Source: Acidobacteria bacterium Mor1
Lineage (GTDB): Bacteria; Acidobacteriota; Polarisedimenticolia; Polarisedimenticolales; Polarisedimenticolaceae
Reading direction: 5' to 3'
NCBI GenBank assembly: GCA_001664505.1
Contig: CP011806.1
Span: 683,325-747,324, forward strand
Length of the DNA stretch: 64,000 nt
Part shown: positions 16,581 to 28,653 of the stretch, one piece after another
Layout of the letters: each line of letters opens with the position of its first letter
Position numbering within the stretch: the first letter of the stretch is position 1
Program-made: the position numbers and the translations under genes
Notes under the pieces: model-generated
Database searches by the model: none
What the model saw: the letters and a program-made list of their open reading frames with translations, nothing else
What the model was told of the DNA's origin: nothing

Positions 16581-18026
16581 GTGAAGAAACTGCACAACCT
16601 GATCTTCCTCGGCATGATCGTCGGCGTGGCCGTCGGCATCCTGCTGTGGTGGTTCAAACGAGGCGCGATCGAGGCAGGGCAACCGACCCCGGGCTGGGTC
16701 GAGACCTCGATGTGGTGGCTCGACCTGCTGGGCCCGACCGTCTTCATGGGCGCCCTCAAGATGATCATCGCGCCGTTGATCCTGGCCAGCATCGTGGCCG
16801 GCGTCACCAGCTTGCCCAGCGTGCAGGAACTCGGATCGATCGGCTGGAAGACTCTGCTCTACTACATCGGTACGACCACCGTCGCCGTCGCCCTGGGACT
16901 GATCTTCGTTCTGGTCCTGCAGCCCGGGGAACGGGCGGGCTCGCAAAAGGTCCGCGAGAGCCGGGTGGCGGAACTCACCGAGCGGCGGGCCGAGTACAGC
17001 GCCTCCCAGGGCCAGGCCGCCCTGGATGCCCAGGGCAAGCCGACCGGGGAGTACCTGGCCTGGCTCAACCAGCGCGAAGGTTCCGCCGCGTCCGCCGGAA
17101 GCGATGCCCGGAAGTTCGCCCAGTTGGCCGGCGCCGAGGAACGCTCGGCAGGGGACGTCTTCAAGGACGACATCGTGCGGCCGCTCCTGACCAATCCGTT
17201 CACCTCCCTCGCCGCCAGCCCGCCCAACGCCCTGGGGATCATCTTCTTCGGACTGCTGCTCGGGATCGCCTGCGCGGTGATCGGCCACGAGACGGCGGGG
17301 CCGGTGATCCGCTTCTTCCAGGGCCTCAACGCGGTGATGATGAAGATCACCGGCTGGATGATGTCGATCGCTCCCGTGGCCATCGGCTGCATCATGGCCA
17401 AGCTGGTCGCGGAGAACGGACCGGAGATCTTCGAAAGCCTGGGCTGGTACTGCGCCACCGTCGTCGGCGGCATCGCCGTCCACGTGGCGTTCCTCTTCGG
17501 CGTCGCCGCGACCCTGGGCGGGACCGATCCGATCCGGCTCTGGCGGGGCGTGCGGGAGGCCTGGATGATCGCCTTCACCACCCGCTCCAGCGCGGCGACC
17601 CTGCCGGTGACCATCGAGAACGTGACCCGCAAGCTGGGGGTCTCACCCAAGGTGGCGAACTTCTCCCTGCCTCTGGGCGCCACCATGAACATGGACGGTA
17701 CCGCGCTCTACGAGGGTGTCGCCGTGATCTTCCTGATCCAGACCTACGGCGGGCTCGACGACGTTTCCATCGGGCTGACGGCGATCTCGACTTTCACCAT
17801 CTTCATCACCGCGGTGCTGGCCTCGGTCGGCGCCGCCGCGGTGCCCAATGCCGGGCTGGTGACCATGGTCCTGGTCGCATCAGCGGTGCACCTGCCGATC
17901 TACTACATCCCGCTGATCTTCGCGGTAGACGCGGTCCTGGACATGTTCCGCACCTCGACCAACGTGCTGGGAGATTCGGTGGGAGCGGTGGTGGTGAACC
18001 GGCTGGAACGGGGAAAACTGGGCTGA
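16581..18026 (+). CDS. Dicarboxylate/amino acid:cation symporter (SLC1/DAACS) with internal insertion
   Basis: Sodium- or proton-coupled uptake of dicarboxylates or amino acids across the inner membrane. The 481-residue protein has the family's signature elements: TRSSAATLPVTIENV (HP1), the NMDGTALYEG motif in TM7 and the C-terminal VDAVLDMFRTSTNVLGD (TM8). Between TM3 and TM4 is an unusual hydrophilic insertion of about 80 residues (118-198), rich in Arg/Glu/Ala/Gln; typical DctA/GltP proteins lack it. The GTG start at 16581 has GGAGG five bases upstream. Substrate cannot be assigned. Confidence 0.9.
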   Translation: MKKLHNLIFLGMIVGVAVGILLWWFKRGAIEAGQPTPGWVETSMWWLDLLGPTVFMGALKMIIAPLILASIVAGVTSLPSVQELGSIGWKTLLYYIGTTTVAVALGLIFVLVLQPGERAGSQKVRESRVAELTERRAEYSASQGQAALDAQGKPTGEYLAWLNQREGSAASAGSDARKFAQLAGAEERSAGDVFKDDIVRPLLTNPFTSLAASPPNALGIIFFGLLLGIACAVIGHETAGPVIRFFQGLNAVMMKITGWMMSIAPVAIGCIMAKLVAENGPEIFESLGWYCATVVGGIAVHVAFLFGVAATLGGTDPIRLWRGVREAWMIAFTTRSSAATLPVTIENVTRKLGVSPKVANFSLPLGATMNMDGTALYEGVAVIFLIQTYGGLDDVSIGLTAISTFTIFITAVLASVGAAAVPNAGLVTMVLVASAVHLPIYYIPLIFAVDAVLDMFRTSTNVLGDSVGAVVVNRLERGKLG

Positions 18027-18143
18027 ATCGGCCCGATTTTCCCTTTCCACGGCGCATCCGGACCCCACTAGCCCGGCCGGGCGGCGGGGCCTATGTTTCC
18101 CCCTGGCCTCTAATTCTCTAACCAGGAGGCCCAGGAGCGCGCC

Positions 18144-19097
18144 GTGCGATTGCTGGTTGCTGAGGATGTAGCGGTTTCCCGAACGATGCTGGTCTCGGCC
18201 CTGCGACGGATGGGGCATGAGGTCGTCGCCACCGCCGACGGCAAGGAAGCCTGGCAGGTCCTCTGCAACGAGCCGATCCGGCTGGTCATCGCCGACTGGG
18301 ACATGCCGGAGATGGACGGCATCGAATTGGTCAAGCGCATCCGCCAGGCCAAGAACGAGTACTACACCTACGTCATCCTGCTGACGGCCAAGAGCACACA
18401 GGAGGACTGCATCACCGGTCTGGAAGCCGGCGCCGACGACTACATCGTCAAGCCCTTCGACCCTCAGGAACTGATGTTCCGGGTCCGCTCCGGTGAAAGG
18501 GTGGTGCGCCTCGAGGAGGAGCTGGCCCGCCGCAACGAACAGTTGGCGGAACTGGCGATGGTCGACGAGTTGACCGGCATCCGCAACCGCCGCAGCTTCG
18601 ACGAGAGTTACGCCAAGCTGTTGGCCCAGGCCAAACGCTACGGCCTGCAGCTCGGACTGGCGATGATCGATATCGACCAGTTCAAGAGCTACAACGACAC
18701 CTTCGGCCATGAGGCCGGCGATGACGTGCTGGCCACCGTGGCCTCGACCCTCAGCGCCAATCTGCGCACCGCGGATCTGGTCTTCCGCTACGGCGGCGAG
18801 GAGTTCGTCTGCCTCTGGCCGATGACCGGCGTACGCGGCGCCCGGGTAGTGGCCGAGCGTCTACGCCGGGCCGTGGAGTCGGTCGGCATCCCGCATCCGG
18901 GCAACCCGCCTCACGGCGTGGTCAGCATCAGCCTCGGGTACGCCTGCTACGACCGGGAAAGCGAGTGCGTCGGAGACGACCTGCTGCGTCTCGCCGACGA
19001 CGCGCTCTACCGCTGCAAGCGCAACGGCCGCAACCGAATCCTCGCGTCCAACGAGGAGATCGACGAGAGCGAAACGCCGGCCGAAGAGGCGGTCTAG
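18144..19097 (+). CDS. Response regulator with GGDEF diguanylate cyclase domain (PleD/WspR-like)
   Basis: Predicted to make cyclic di-GMP when phosphorylated. Residues 1-118 form a REC domain with acidic pocket E7-D8, phospho-acceptor D51 (in ADWDMP), Thr in LLTAK and Lys in IVKPF. A coiled-coil linker (about 116-140) leads to a GGDEF domain with an intact GGEEF active site at 217-221 and an RTAD inhibitory I-site nine residues before it, so product inhibition is expected. The GTG start at 18144 has AGGAG upstream. No histidine kinase is adjacent. Confidence 0.95.
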   Translation: MRLLVAEDVAVSRTMLVSALRRMGHEVVATADGKEAWQVLCNEPIRLVIADWDMPEMDGIELVKRIRQAKNEYYTYVILLTAKSTQEDCITGLEAGADDYIVKPFDPQELMFRVRSGERVVRLEEELARRNEQLAELAMVDELTGIRNRRSFDESYAKLLAQAKRYGLQLGLAMIDIDQFKSYNDTFGHEAGDDVLATVASTLSANLRTADLVFRYGGEEFVCLWPMTGVRGARVVAERLRRAVESVGIPHPGNPPHGVVSISLGYACYDRESECVGDDLLRLADDALYRCKRNGRNRILASNEEIDESETPAEEAV

Positions 19098-19171
19098 CCT
19101 CAGGTCGCCCGGCCTCAGGTCGCCCGGCCTCGGGCCTCCCGGACTCGGGCCGCCCGGCCTCAGGCGGTCCG
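19097..19171. repeat. Five 15-bp tandem repeats at convergent gene ends
   Basis: Units of the form GCCTCAGGTCGCCCG begin at the last base of the GGDEF stop codon and run for five increasingly diverged copies into the last codons of the convergent aminotransferase gene. Confidence 0.85.
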
Positions 19172-20365
19172 CCCCGGATACGCGGCGAGCGCCCGGGTGA
19201 AGATCTCCATCGAGCGGGCCATCGATTCCCGGTTGAGGACGTAGGCGATGCGCAGCTCGTTACGGCCCAGCCCCTCGGTGGCGTAAAAGCCGTCGGCGGG
19301 GGCGATCATCACCGTTTCGCCATCCACATCGAAATCGCGCAGCAGGAACTCGGCGAACTTCTGGCTGTCGTCGACGGGCACCCGCGGGCAGAGGTAGAAC
19401 GCCCCCTCGGGTTTGCGCATCAGCACCCCCGGCACGTCGGCCAGCGCGTCGACCACCACGTTGCGGCGTGCCTCGTACTCGGTGATCACATCCCGCATGT
19501 AGCTCTCGGGGACCTCGTTGAGCCCGGCGGCGAGGAACTGCTCCAGGGTCGGCGGACAGAGCCGGGCCTGACCGAACTTCAACACGCTCTCCATCACCTG
19601 CCGGTTGCGGCAAACGATCCAACCCACCCGGGCGCCGCACATCGAGACCCGCTTGGACAGGCTGTCGGTCACGATCACCCGGTCCGCGATCTCGTCGAAC
19701 TCGAGGGCGGAAACGTGGGACAGGCCGTCGTAGGTGAACTCCCGGTAGACCTCGTCGGAAACCAGGAACAGCCCGTGACGCTGACAGACCGAGACGACCC
19801 GTTGGAGTTCCTCGCGGCTGTAGACGGTGCCGGTCGGATTGTTGGGGGAGCAGAGCACGATCGCCCGGGTGCGCTCTCCCACCGCGGCCTCGATCTCCTC
19901 CTCCGAGGGCAGGTGATAGCCGTCCTCGGCCCGGGTCTGCAGGGGCACGCTACGCACCCCGACCAGTCCGGCGAAGCCGTTGTAGTTGGTGTAGAAGGGC
20001 TCGAAGACGATGACCTCGTCTCCGGGGTCGGCGATGGCACCGAAGACGAAGAGCAGCGCCTCGCTGCCGCCGGTGGTCACGAAGATGTCCTCGGTCTCGA
20101 CCGGGAGGCCGATACGCTGCTGATAGACCCGAACCGCCTCGACGAACTCCGGCAAGCCCTGGGAAGGACCGTAGGCCAGGTTCGGGGCGTCGAAGCGAGC
20201 CATGCGGCCGAGAATCGCCTCGGGCGTCGGAATATCCGGCTGGCCGATGTTGAGCGGATAGACCTTCTTGCCCGCTTCGCGGGCGGCGTTGGCCAGCGGG
20301 GCCAGGCGCCGGATCGGCGAGGCGGGCATCGACCGGGCGCGGTGGGACAACCGGGGCATCGTCAT
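19160..20365 (-). CDS. PLP-dependent aminotransferase, class I/II
   Basis: A 401-residue fold-type I aminotransferase. It shows the N-terminal NIGQPDIPTP substrate loop, LAYGPSQGLPEFVEAV, TTGGSEAL, the CSPNNPTGTVYS motif with the conserved Asn, SDEVYREF, and the PLP-binding lysine K238 in DSLSKRVSMCGARVGW. The C-terminal Arg that binds the substrate carboxylate is in NELRIAYVL. This pattern fits aspartate/aromatic-type enzymes; the exact substrate is not evident. The ATG at 20365 has AGGAGG six bases upstream. It is divergent from the carboxylase operon. Confidence 0.92.
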   Translation of the reverse strand: MTMPRLSHRARSMPASPIRRLAPLANAAREAGKKVYPLNIGQPDIPTPEAILGRMARFDAPNLAYGPSQGLPEFVEAVRVYQQRIGLPVETEDIFVTTGGSEALLFVFGAIADPGDEVIVFEPFYTNYNGFAGLVGVRSVPLQTRAEDGYHLPSEEEIEAAVGERTRAIVLCSPNNPTGTVYSREELQRVVSVCQRHGLFLVSDEVYREFTYDGLSHVSALEFDEIADRVIVTDSLSKRVSMCGARVGWIVCRNRQVMESVLKFGQARLCPPTLEQFLAAGLNEVPESYMRDVITEYEARRNVVVDALADVPGVLMRKPEGAFYLCPRVPVDDSQKFAEFLLRDFDVDGETVMIAPADGFYATEGLGRNELRIAYVLNRESMARSMEIFTRALAAYPGRTA

Positions 20366-20428
20366 GGGTTCCTCCTGGAGGCAGGATTATCCGCTCGATG
20401 GACCGATCTTTCCAGCATTCTGCAGCGC

Positions 20429-20458
20429 TTGTGGCGCTTTCCCGCGCCCTGCTAGACT
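20429..20458 (+). promoter_or_regulatory. Candidate promoter for acyl-CoA carboxylase operon
   Basis: TTGTGG (20429-20434), 18-nt spacer, TGC-TAGACT (extended -10, hexamer 20453-20458). It lies in the gap between the divergent aminotransferase and accC. Confidence 0.4.
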
Positions 20459-20566
20459 TTCCCTCTTGCCTGGGCGCCGGCGCGCCGACGAGAGTCTCGC
20501 CGAAGCGACCGGGCCGCAATCGCGGGGTGCCGGCGACTGCCCGGCGCCGGCCGCGAGGGGAGCGAC

Positions 20567-21937
20567 GTGTTCCGACGGATCCTTGTGGCCAATCGTGGGG
20601 AGATCGCTCTGCGGGTGCTGCGCGCCTGCCGTGAGCTCGGCGTCGAGAGCGTCATCGTCTATTCCGAGGCGGACCGGGACGCCCCCTGGCTGGAACATGC
20701 GGACCAGCGGGTCTGCATCGGCCCCGCCCGGGCCGACCGCTCGTACCTCGACGCCGGAGCCATTCTCCAGGCCGCCGAACAGACCGATGCCCGGGCGATT
20801 CACCCCGGGTACGGCTTCCTCTCGGAAAACGCCGTGTTCGCCGCCCGCTGTGAACAACAGGGCATCACCTTCATCGGGCCCGGCCCCGACGCCATCCGCC
20901 GCATGGGAGACAAGGCCGAGGCCAAGCGCACTATCGCGGGGGCAGGCCTGCCGACCATTCCCGGGTCCAAGGACGTGCTTCCGGACACCGCCGCCGCGGC
21001 AGAACTGGCCGACGAGATCGGCTTCCCGGTGCTGCTCAAGGCGACCGCCGGCGGCGGGGGCAAGGGCATGCGCCGCTGCGACTCGGCGGACGACCTGGTG
21101 CGGGCTTTCTCCGAGGCGAGCATCGAAGCCGAGAAGGCCTTCGGCAACCCGGGCCTTTATATGGAGCGTTTCCTCGAGGGTGGGCGCCACGTCGAGTTCC
21201 AGATCCTGTGCGACACCGCGGGCCAGGGGATTCACCTGGGCGAGCGGGAGTGCTCGGTCCAGCGGAACCACCAGAAGCTCATCGAGGAGTCACCTTCGCC
21301 CGGCGTCAGCGCGGAACTGCGCAAGACCATGGGCGAGCGGGTGGCCCAGGCTTCGGCGGCCATCGGCTACCGCAATGCCGGGACCGTCGAATTCCTGATG
21401 GACGCCGAGGGACGGCTCTACTTCATGGAGATGAACACCCGGCTGCAGGTCGAGCACCCGGTCACCGAGATGGTCACCGGCGTCGATCTGGTGGAGCAAC
21501 AGCTCCGGGTAGCCGCCGGCCAGCCGCTGGCCCTGTCCCAGCAGGACATCACTCTCGAAGGGCACGCCATCGAGCTGCGGATCAACGCCGAGGATCCCGA
21601 ACAGAACTTCCGTCCGGACCCCGGCGAGATCTCCCACTTCGCACCGCCGCCAGAGGAGATCGCGGGCGCCAAGGTTCGTTGGGACTCGGCCATACGCAGC
21701 GGGTACCGCATCCCTCCCCACTACGATTCAATGATCGGCAAGCTGATCGTTCACGGCCCCGACCGGCCGCGGACCATCGACGCCGCCATCGCCGCACTGG
21801 ATGCGATGGAGTTGCGCGGGATCCACAGCACCGTGGCGCTTCAGCGGCGCATTCTCGACCACCCCGACTTTCGTTCGGGCCAGTACGACGTCAACTTCCT
21901 CGGGCGCAGCGGATTGTTGCCGGCGTCCAACGGCTAG
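20567..21937 (+). CDS. accC: Biotin carboxylase subunit of an acyl-CoA carboxylase
   Basis: Carboxylates biotin using ATP and bicarbonate. The 456-residue protein has the biotin carboxylase N-domain ([15 protein letters not shown]), [12 protein letters not shown], the ATP-grasp loop [29 protein letters not shown], the catalytic [18 protein letters not shown] and the C-terminal domain with [10 protein letters not shown]. Every key residue seems present. The GTG start at 20567 has GAGGGGAG upstream. It is followed by the carboxyltransferase and a biotin carrier gene, so this probably belongs to a propionyl/methylmalonyl-type or other acyl-CoA carboxylase rather than the standard AccABCD acetyl-CoA carboxylase. 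Confidence 0.95.
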   Translation: MFRRILVANRGEIALRVLRACRELGVESVIVYSEADRDAPWLEHADQRVCIGPARADRSYLDAGAILQAAEQTDARAIHPGYGFLSENAVFAARCEQQGITFIGPGPDAIRRMGDKAEAKRTIAGAGLPTIPGSKDVLPDTAAAAELADEIGFPVLLKATAGGGGKGMRRCDSADDLVRAFSEASIEAEKAFGNPGLYMERFLEGGRHVEFQILCDTAGQGIHLGERECSVQRNHQKLIEESPSPGVSAELRKTMGERVAQASAAIGYRNAGTVEFLMDAEGRLYFMEMNTRLQVEHPVTEMVTGVDLVEQQLRVAAGQPLALSQQDITLEGHAIELRINAEDPEQNFRPDPGEISHFAPPPEEIAGAKVRWDSAIRSGYRIPPHYDSMIGKLIVHGPDRPRTIDAAIAALDAMELRGIHSTVALQRRILDHPDFRSGQYDVNFLGRSGLLPASNG

Positions 21938-21950
21938 AGAAGGGAGCTCC

Positions 21951-23666
<1,716 letters not shown>

Positions 23667-23697
23667 GGCCCGGCGGCCCGCAGACCGAGGAGCAACG

Positions 23698-24279
23698 TTG
23701 CGAACCGTCGAGAACGTGAATGTGACCGTGGCGCCGGGTCCCGACGGCACCGTGCGCCTGCTCTCTCCGGGAGTCGGCTACTGGTTCGATCTGCCGCGTA
23801 GCGGCGACCTGCTCGCCCCGGCGCAGACCCTGGGCTATCTGGAGCAACTCGGACGGCGGGTGCGGCTCACGCTGCCTGCAGGGGTCCAGGGCCAGGTGCG
23901 GGGCTTCGACCCCGCAGACCGGCGTGTTGCGGTGAGTTTCGGCGACGAACTTCTGGTGCTGCATCCGCCCGAAGGGGAGAGCGCCTTCCAGGCCGATGCT
24001 GCCGGGGGCGAATCCCTCGACGCCGGCCAGGCGGCGGTGCGGGCACCTACCGACGGAGTGTTCTATCGCCGCCCGTCTCCCGATGCACCCGCCTTCGTCG
24101 AGGCAGGGCAGCGGGTGCGGGGTGGACAACCGGTCGGACTGGTCGAGGTGATGAAGACCTTCAACCAGGTACGTTACGGGGGCGACGATCTACCCGACGA
24201 GGCCGAGGTGGTCGAGATTCGCGCCGACGACGGCCAGGAGGTCCAGGCGGGCCAGGTGCTGATCGTCGTCAAGGGCTAG
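23698..24279 (+). CDS. Biotin carboxyl carrier protein with a second, degenerate biotinyl-like domain
   Basis: Carries biotin between the two enzymes encoded upstream. The C-terminal half (about residues 118-193) is a biotinyl domain with APTDGVFYRR, the biotinylation motif VEVMKTFN (K153) and EVQAGQVLIVV. The N-terminal half (about 15-90) looks like the same fold: SPGVGYWFDLP, LLAPAQTLGYLEQLGRRV, then GVQGQVRGF and FGDELLVL, but has no MK lysine. It may be a degenerate duplicate acting as a structural or docking domain. The TTG start at 23698 has GAGGAG upstream. The gene ends convergently with the cNMP-binding gene. Confidence 0.85.
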   Translation: MRTVENVNVTVAPGPDGTVRLLSPGVGYWFDLPRSGDLLAPAQTLGYLEQLGRRVRLTLPAGVQGQVRGFDPADRRVAVSFGDELLVLHPPEGESAFQADAAGGESLDAGQAAVRAPTDGVFYRRPSPDAPAFVEAGQRVRGGQPVGLVEVMKTFNQVRYGGDDLPDEAEVVEIRADDGQEVQAGQVLIVVKG

Positions 24280-24310
24280 GCCCAGTCAGCAAAGGCTACG
24301 CCCAGTCAGC
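24274..24310. repeat. Duplicated gene end between convergent genes (20-bp period)
   Basis: GGCTAGGCCCAGTCAGC (24274-24290) and GGCTACGCCCAGTCAGC (24294-24310) differ at one position. The first contains the biotin-carrier stop codon; the second contains the stop of the minus-strand gene. Read on the minus strand both copies end in Ala-Asp-Trp-Ala-stop. Confidence 0.85.
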
Positions 24311-24745
24311 CAGGGCGCGATCGATCCGCCGTAACTTGCGGCCCAGGCCCACGGCCAGGTTGCGATAGAGCACCATCCCGATCGACGGGTCCTCACCGAT
24401 GCACAGCTCGAGAGCCTCGCGGGACCAGACCGCGGCGTGGACCGGCTCCACGACCCGAACCGTCGCGGTATGCGGCTCTCCGGTAATCAGCGAGACCTCG
24501 CCGACGGTGTCTCCGGCGCCGACCTGACCGAGGGGTTCGCGCCCCTCGCCGACCACGATCGAGACTCGGCCCTCGATCAGGATGTAGAGCGCCTTCGACG
24601 GGTCTCCCTGCTCGAACAGCGCCTCGTCCCGGGCCATGCGGGTCGAGCGGCACCCGGTGGCCACCGTCGCGACCTGTTCCGCGTCCAACCCCCGGAACAG
24701 GGCAAGCTCACGGATAACCCGGGCGGTCTGGTCGTCGGAACTCAT
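24296..24745 (-). CDS. Cyclic-nucleotide-binding-domain (CAP_ED) protein, no DNA-binding domain
   Basis: A 149-residue single-domain protein: jelly-roll signature ARDEALFEQGDPSKALYILIEGRVSIV, GAGDTVGEVSLITGEPHTATVRV with the phosphate-binding-cassette-like segment, then a short C-terminal helical part. There is no helix-turn-helix, so it is not a CRP-type activator by itself; it may be a regulatory subunit. The usual Arg-Ser pair of the cAMP pocket is not clear (PHTATVRV), so ligand binding is uncertain. The ATG at 24745 lies 7 nt after a perfect TATAAT, indicating a leaderless message. It is divergent from proC. Confidence 0.85.
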   Translation of the reverse strand: MSSDDQTARVIRELALFRGLDAEQVATVATGCRSTRMARDEALFEQGDPSKALYILIEGRVSIVVGEGREPLGQVGAGDTVGEVSLITGEPHTATVRVVEPVHAAVWSREALELCIGEDPSIGMVLYRNLAVGLGRKLRRIDRALADWA

Positions 24746-24752
24746 CGGGATG

Positions 24753-24760
24753 ATTATACT
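24753..24760. promoter_or_regulatory. Symmetric bidirectional -10 element
   Basis: ATTATACT reads TATACT on the plus strand (24755-24760, toward proC) and TATAAT on the minus strand (24758-24753, toward the cNMP-binding gene). No good -35 box is visible on either side. Confidence 0.6.
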
Positions 24761-24844
24761 CGCCGCCTCCCACGCCCCCCGGGAATGTCTCCGGCGGGAG
24801 CGGGCAATCCTCGGCTTCGGCCTCACCGGCCTCGGAGAGCAGCG

Positions 24845-25702
24845 ATGGCGAACCACGACTCGGCCAGCGACAGCCAAACGACCCGGCCGGCCATTCCCCG
24901 GCTGGCCATCCTCGGTACAGGAAACATCGGGCGCGCCCTCGCTTGCGGGCTGGTCGCCTCCGGCCGCTACGCGGCCAGCGACGTCATCCTGACCCGGCGG
25001 AACGTCGATCGACTCGCCGACCTCGCCGATCAGGGCTTCACCGTCCTGGACGACAACCGGCAAGCGACCCGGCAGGCGTCCACGGTCGTCGTCGCCGTCG
25101 AGCCGCTCCAACTGAACGGAGTGCTCCGCGAGATCCGGGAAGATCTGGACCCCGAAGTGCACGTCGTGCTCTCGGTGGTTTCCGGCGCATCGATCGCCGC
25201 GATGCAGGCCCAGATCGACAAGGCGATTCCAGTGGCCCGCGCCATGCCCAATACGGCGGTAGCGCTACGGCAATCGATGACCTGCCTCGCTGCACGGCCG
25301 GGGGATGATCGCGCCCTGGGTCGCGCCCGGGAGGTCTTCGATCAGGTCGGAATGACCGTGGCCATCGACGAGGAGAAGATGGTCCCCGCCACCGCCCTCT
25401 GTGCCTGCGGCCTGGCCTTCTTCTTGCGCTCGGTTCGTGCCGCGTCCCAGGGAGGGATCGAGATCGGATTTCATCCCGAAGACGCGCTCACCATGGCGGC
25501 CCAGACCGCTCTCGGTGCGGCCGCCCTGGTGTTGGACCGCGGGCGGCATCCCGAGCGTGAGATCGATGCGGTCACAACACCCCGTGGATGCACCATCGCC
25601 GGGCTCAACGAGATGGAGCACCAGGGGTTCAGCTCGGCGATGATCAAGGGGATCGTCACCTCTGCGATCAAGGCGGACTCGCTCTACACCCGAGACGACT
25701 AG
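24845..25702 (+). CDS. proC: Pyrroline-5-carboxylate reductase family protein
   Basis: Last step of proline synthesis, reducing pyrroline-5-carboxylate with NAD(P)H. The 285-residue protein has the Rossmann opening LAILGTGNIGRALACGLVASG (residues about 19-39), VVVAVEPLQL, SVVSGASIAAM, RAMPNTAVALRQSMTCLA and the C-terminal TTPRGCTIAGLNEME signature. The start-proximal segment of about 15 residues is variable. The ATG at 24845 follows GGAGAGC. The stop lies inside a CTAG shared with the stop of the convergent gene. Confidence 0.92.
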   Translation: MANHDSASDSQTTRPAIPRLAILGTGNIGRALACGLVASGRYAASDVILTRRNVDRLADLADQGFTVLDDNRQATRQASTVVVAVEPLQLNGVLREIREDLDPEVHVVLSVVSGASIAAMQAQIDKAIPVARAMPNTAVALRQSMTCLAARPGDDRALGRAREVFDQVGMTVAIDEEKMVPATALCACGLAFFLRSVRAASQGGIEIGFHPEDALTMAAQTALGAAALVLDRGRHPEREIDAVTTPRGCTIAGLNEMEHQGFSSAMIKGIVTSAIKADSLYTRDD

Positions 25703-26649
25703 TCGGTCTGAAGATCCAGGGTGAAGACCAGGAGCGAGGCCTGATCCTCGGAGTAGAGCTGGCGGGGCGCGACGATTCGCGAACCGACGGCGCGAGCGGG
25801 TCCGATCAGGCGTCCTTCTCCCTCGCCCAGACGGTAGCGGGCGATGCGCCGGCCGGTGCGGGGCTCGAACACCAGGATCGTGCGCCCGCCGTCGGGGACC
25901 AGCAGCACCAGATCGGTCGCCGGCTCCGCGGGAGCGGGGACCGGAATGGTGCCGCGCCAGAGGGTCGGCGGAAAGGGGAGCCGTTCGCTGAGGTCCACCG
26001 ACCACAGGCGGTGCCCGTTGCGGGTGCGGAAGGCGTAGAGCTGATTGTCCAGGCCGCCGACGAACAGATCGTCGTTGCGCACCAGAGGCAGCGCGCCGGC
26101 ACCTGCCGGAATGCGCCCGCGCCAGCTCCGCCGCCAGGTGCGCCGGCAGGAGCGGCAGGCACGCTGGGCCTCGACCCGGCCGTTGTCCCAGGTGCGGAAG
26201 CGCCGTTTCCCGTCGGGGGTCGAGACCCAGGCCGAAGCCCCCGGGTCGATGGAAGTTTCCTCAGCCCCGCCCCCGGTCTCGTACCCGTTCGTGCCGGGGG
26301 CCTCGGGGATCCCGGCGCCCCCCTCGATGCGCAGCAGGCCGCTGGCGGGATGGATCACCGCGACGCCGCCGGCGACTCCCAGCCGAACCTCGTCGAACTC
26401 GTCGTCGACGACAAGCGGGCCCGCAGGGAGCGGGCCGGGCAGGGGAATCTCCCGCTCGGTTCTGAGGACCAGGGGCGGGATCCAGGCGGTCTCACGCCCG
26501 GCGTCCCGGGTCTGGAAGTCCACGTTGCGGAACGGGTCATCCCCGCCGTACTGAGCCAGGGCCGAACCGCCGCACAGCAGCCCCGCCGCCACGAGGACGG
26601 AGAGGATTGCCGGGGCTGCGCCCGGAAAGCGTTGAAAACGTTGAACCAA
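25699..26649 (-). CDS. Exported PQQ-type beta-propeller-like protein
   Basis: A 316-residue protein with a signal peptide (about residues 12-33, ending SALAQYGG) and weak PQQ/propeller repeats such as LFVGGLDNQLYAFRTRNGHRLWSVDL and ILVFEPRTGRRIARYRL in the C-terminal half. A Cys-rich basic patch RACRSCRRTWRRSWRGR sits near residue 165. Four or so blades are visible, fewer than a full propeller, so it may be a partial or divergent one. The TTG start at 26649 lies 9 nt after TACAAT. It overlaps the proC stop by 4 nt. Function unknown. Confidence 0.7.
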   Translation of the reverse strand: MVQRFQRFPGAAPAILSVLVAAGLLCGGSALAQYGGDDPFRNVDFQTRDAGRETAWIPPLVLRTEREIPLPGPLPAGPLVVDDEFDEVRLGVAGGVAVIHPASGLLRIEGGAGIPEAPGTNGYETGGGAEETSIDPGASAWVSTPDGKRRFRTWDNGRVEAQRACRSCRRTWRRSWRGRIPAGAGALPLVRNDDLFVGGLDNQLYAFRTRNGHRLWSVDLSERLPFPPTLWRGTIPVPAPAEPATDLVLLVPDGGRTILVFEPRTGRRIARYRLGEGEGRLIGPARAVGSRIVAPRQLYSEDQASLLVFTLDLQTD

Positions 26650-26658
26650 AGCCCGCCG

Positions 26659-26664
26659 ATTGTA
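26659..26664 (-). promoter_or_regulatory. Candidate -10 element giving a near-leaderless message
   Basis: TACAAT on the minus strand, 9 nt before the TTG start of the PQQ-like gene. No -35 box is evident. Confidence 0.4.
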
Positions 26665-26702
26665 GACCCTGGGGAGGCCGCGCGCCCGTGCCGCGGCGGG
26701 GT

Positions 26703-26732
26703 TTGGCAGTGCCCCGAAGCGTGTGTTACAAG
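26703..26732 (+). promoter_or_regulatory. Candidate promoter for aspS
   Basis: TTGGCA (26703-26708), 18-nt spacer, TACAAG (26727-26732), about 54 nt before the aspS start. Between them and the gene is a short direct repeat of TTGGATTCTC. Confidence 0.5.
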
Positions 26733-26786
26733 CGGGGTTTGGATTCTCCCGCGTGCCTTGGATTCTCGCGGGCGAGCGGAGGGTGC

Positions 26787-28600
<1,814 letters not shown>

Positions 28601-28604
<4 letters not shown>

Positions 28605-28629
28605 CCCCCCTACGGCGGCGTGTTAGCGT
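28601..28629 (+). promoter_or_regulatory. Candidate promoter for the phoH-ybeY-era operon
   Basis: TTGACC (28601-28606, overlapping the aspS stop), 17-nt spacer, TAGCGT (28624-28629). The -10 is poor but resembles the TAGCTT of the spoVG promoter. Confidence 0.35.
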
Positions 28630-28653
28630 TCGCCCGCAGTCGACAACACACCC

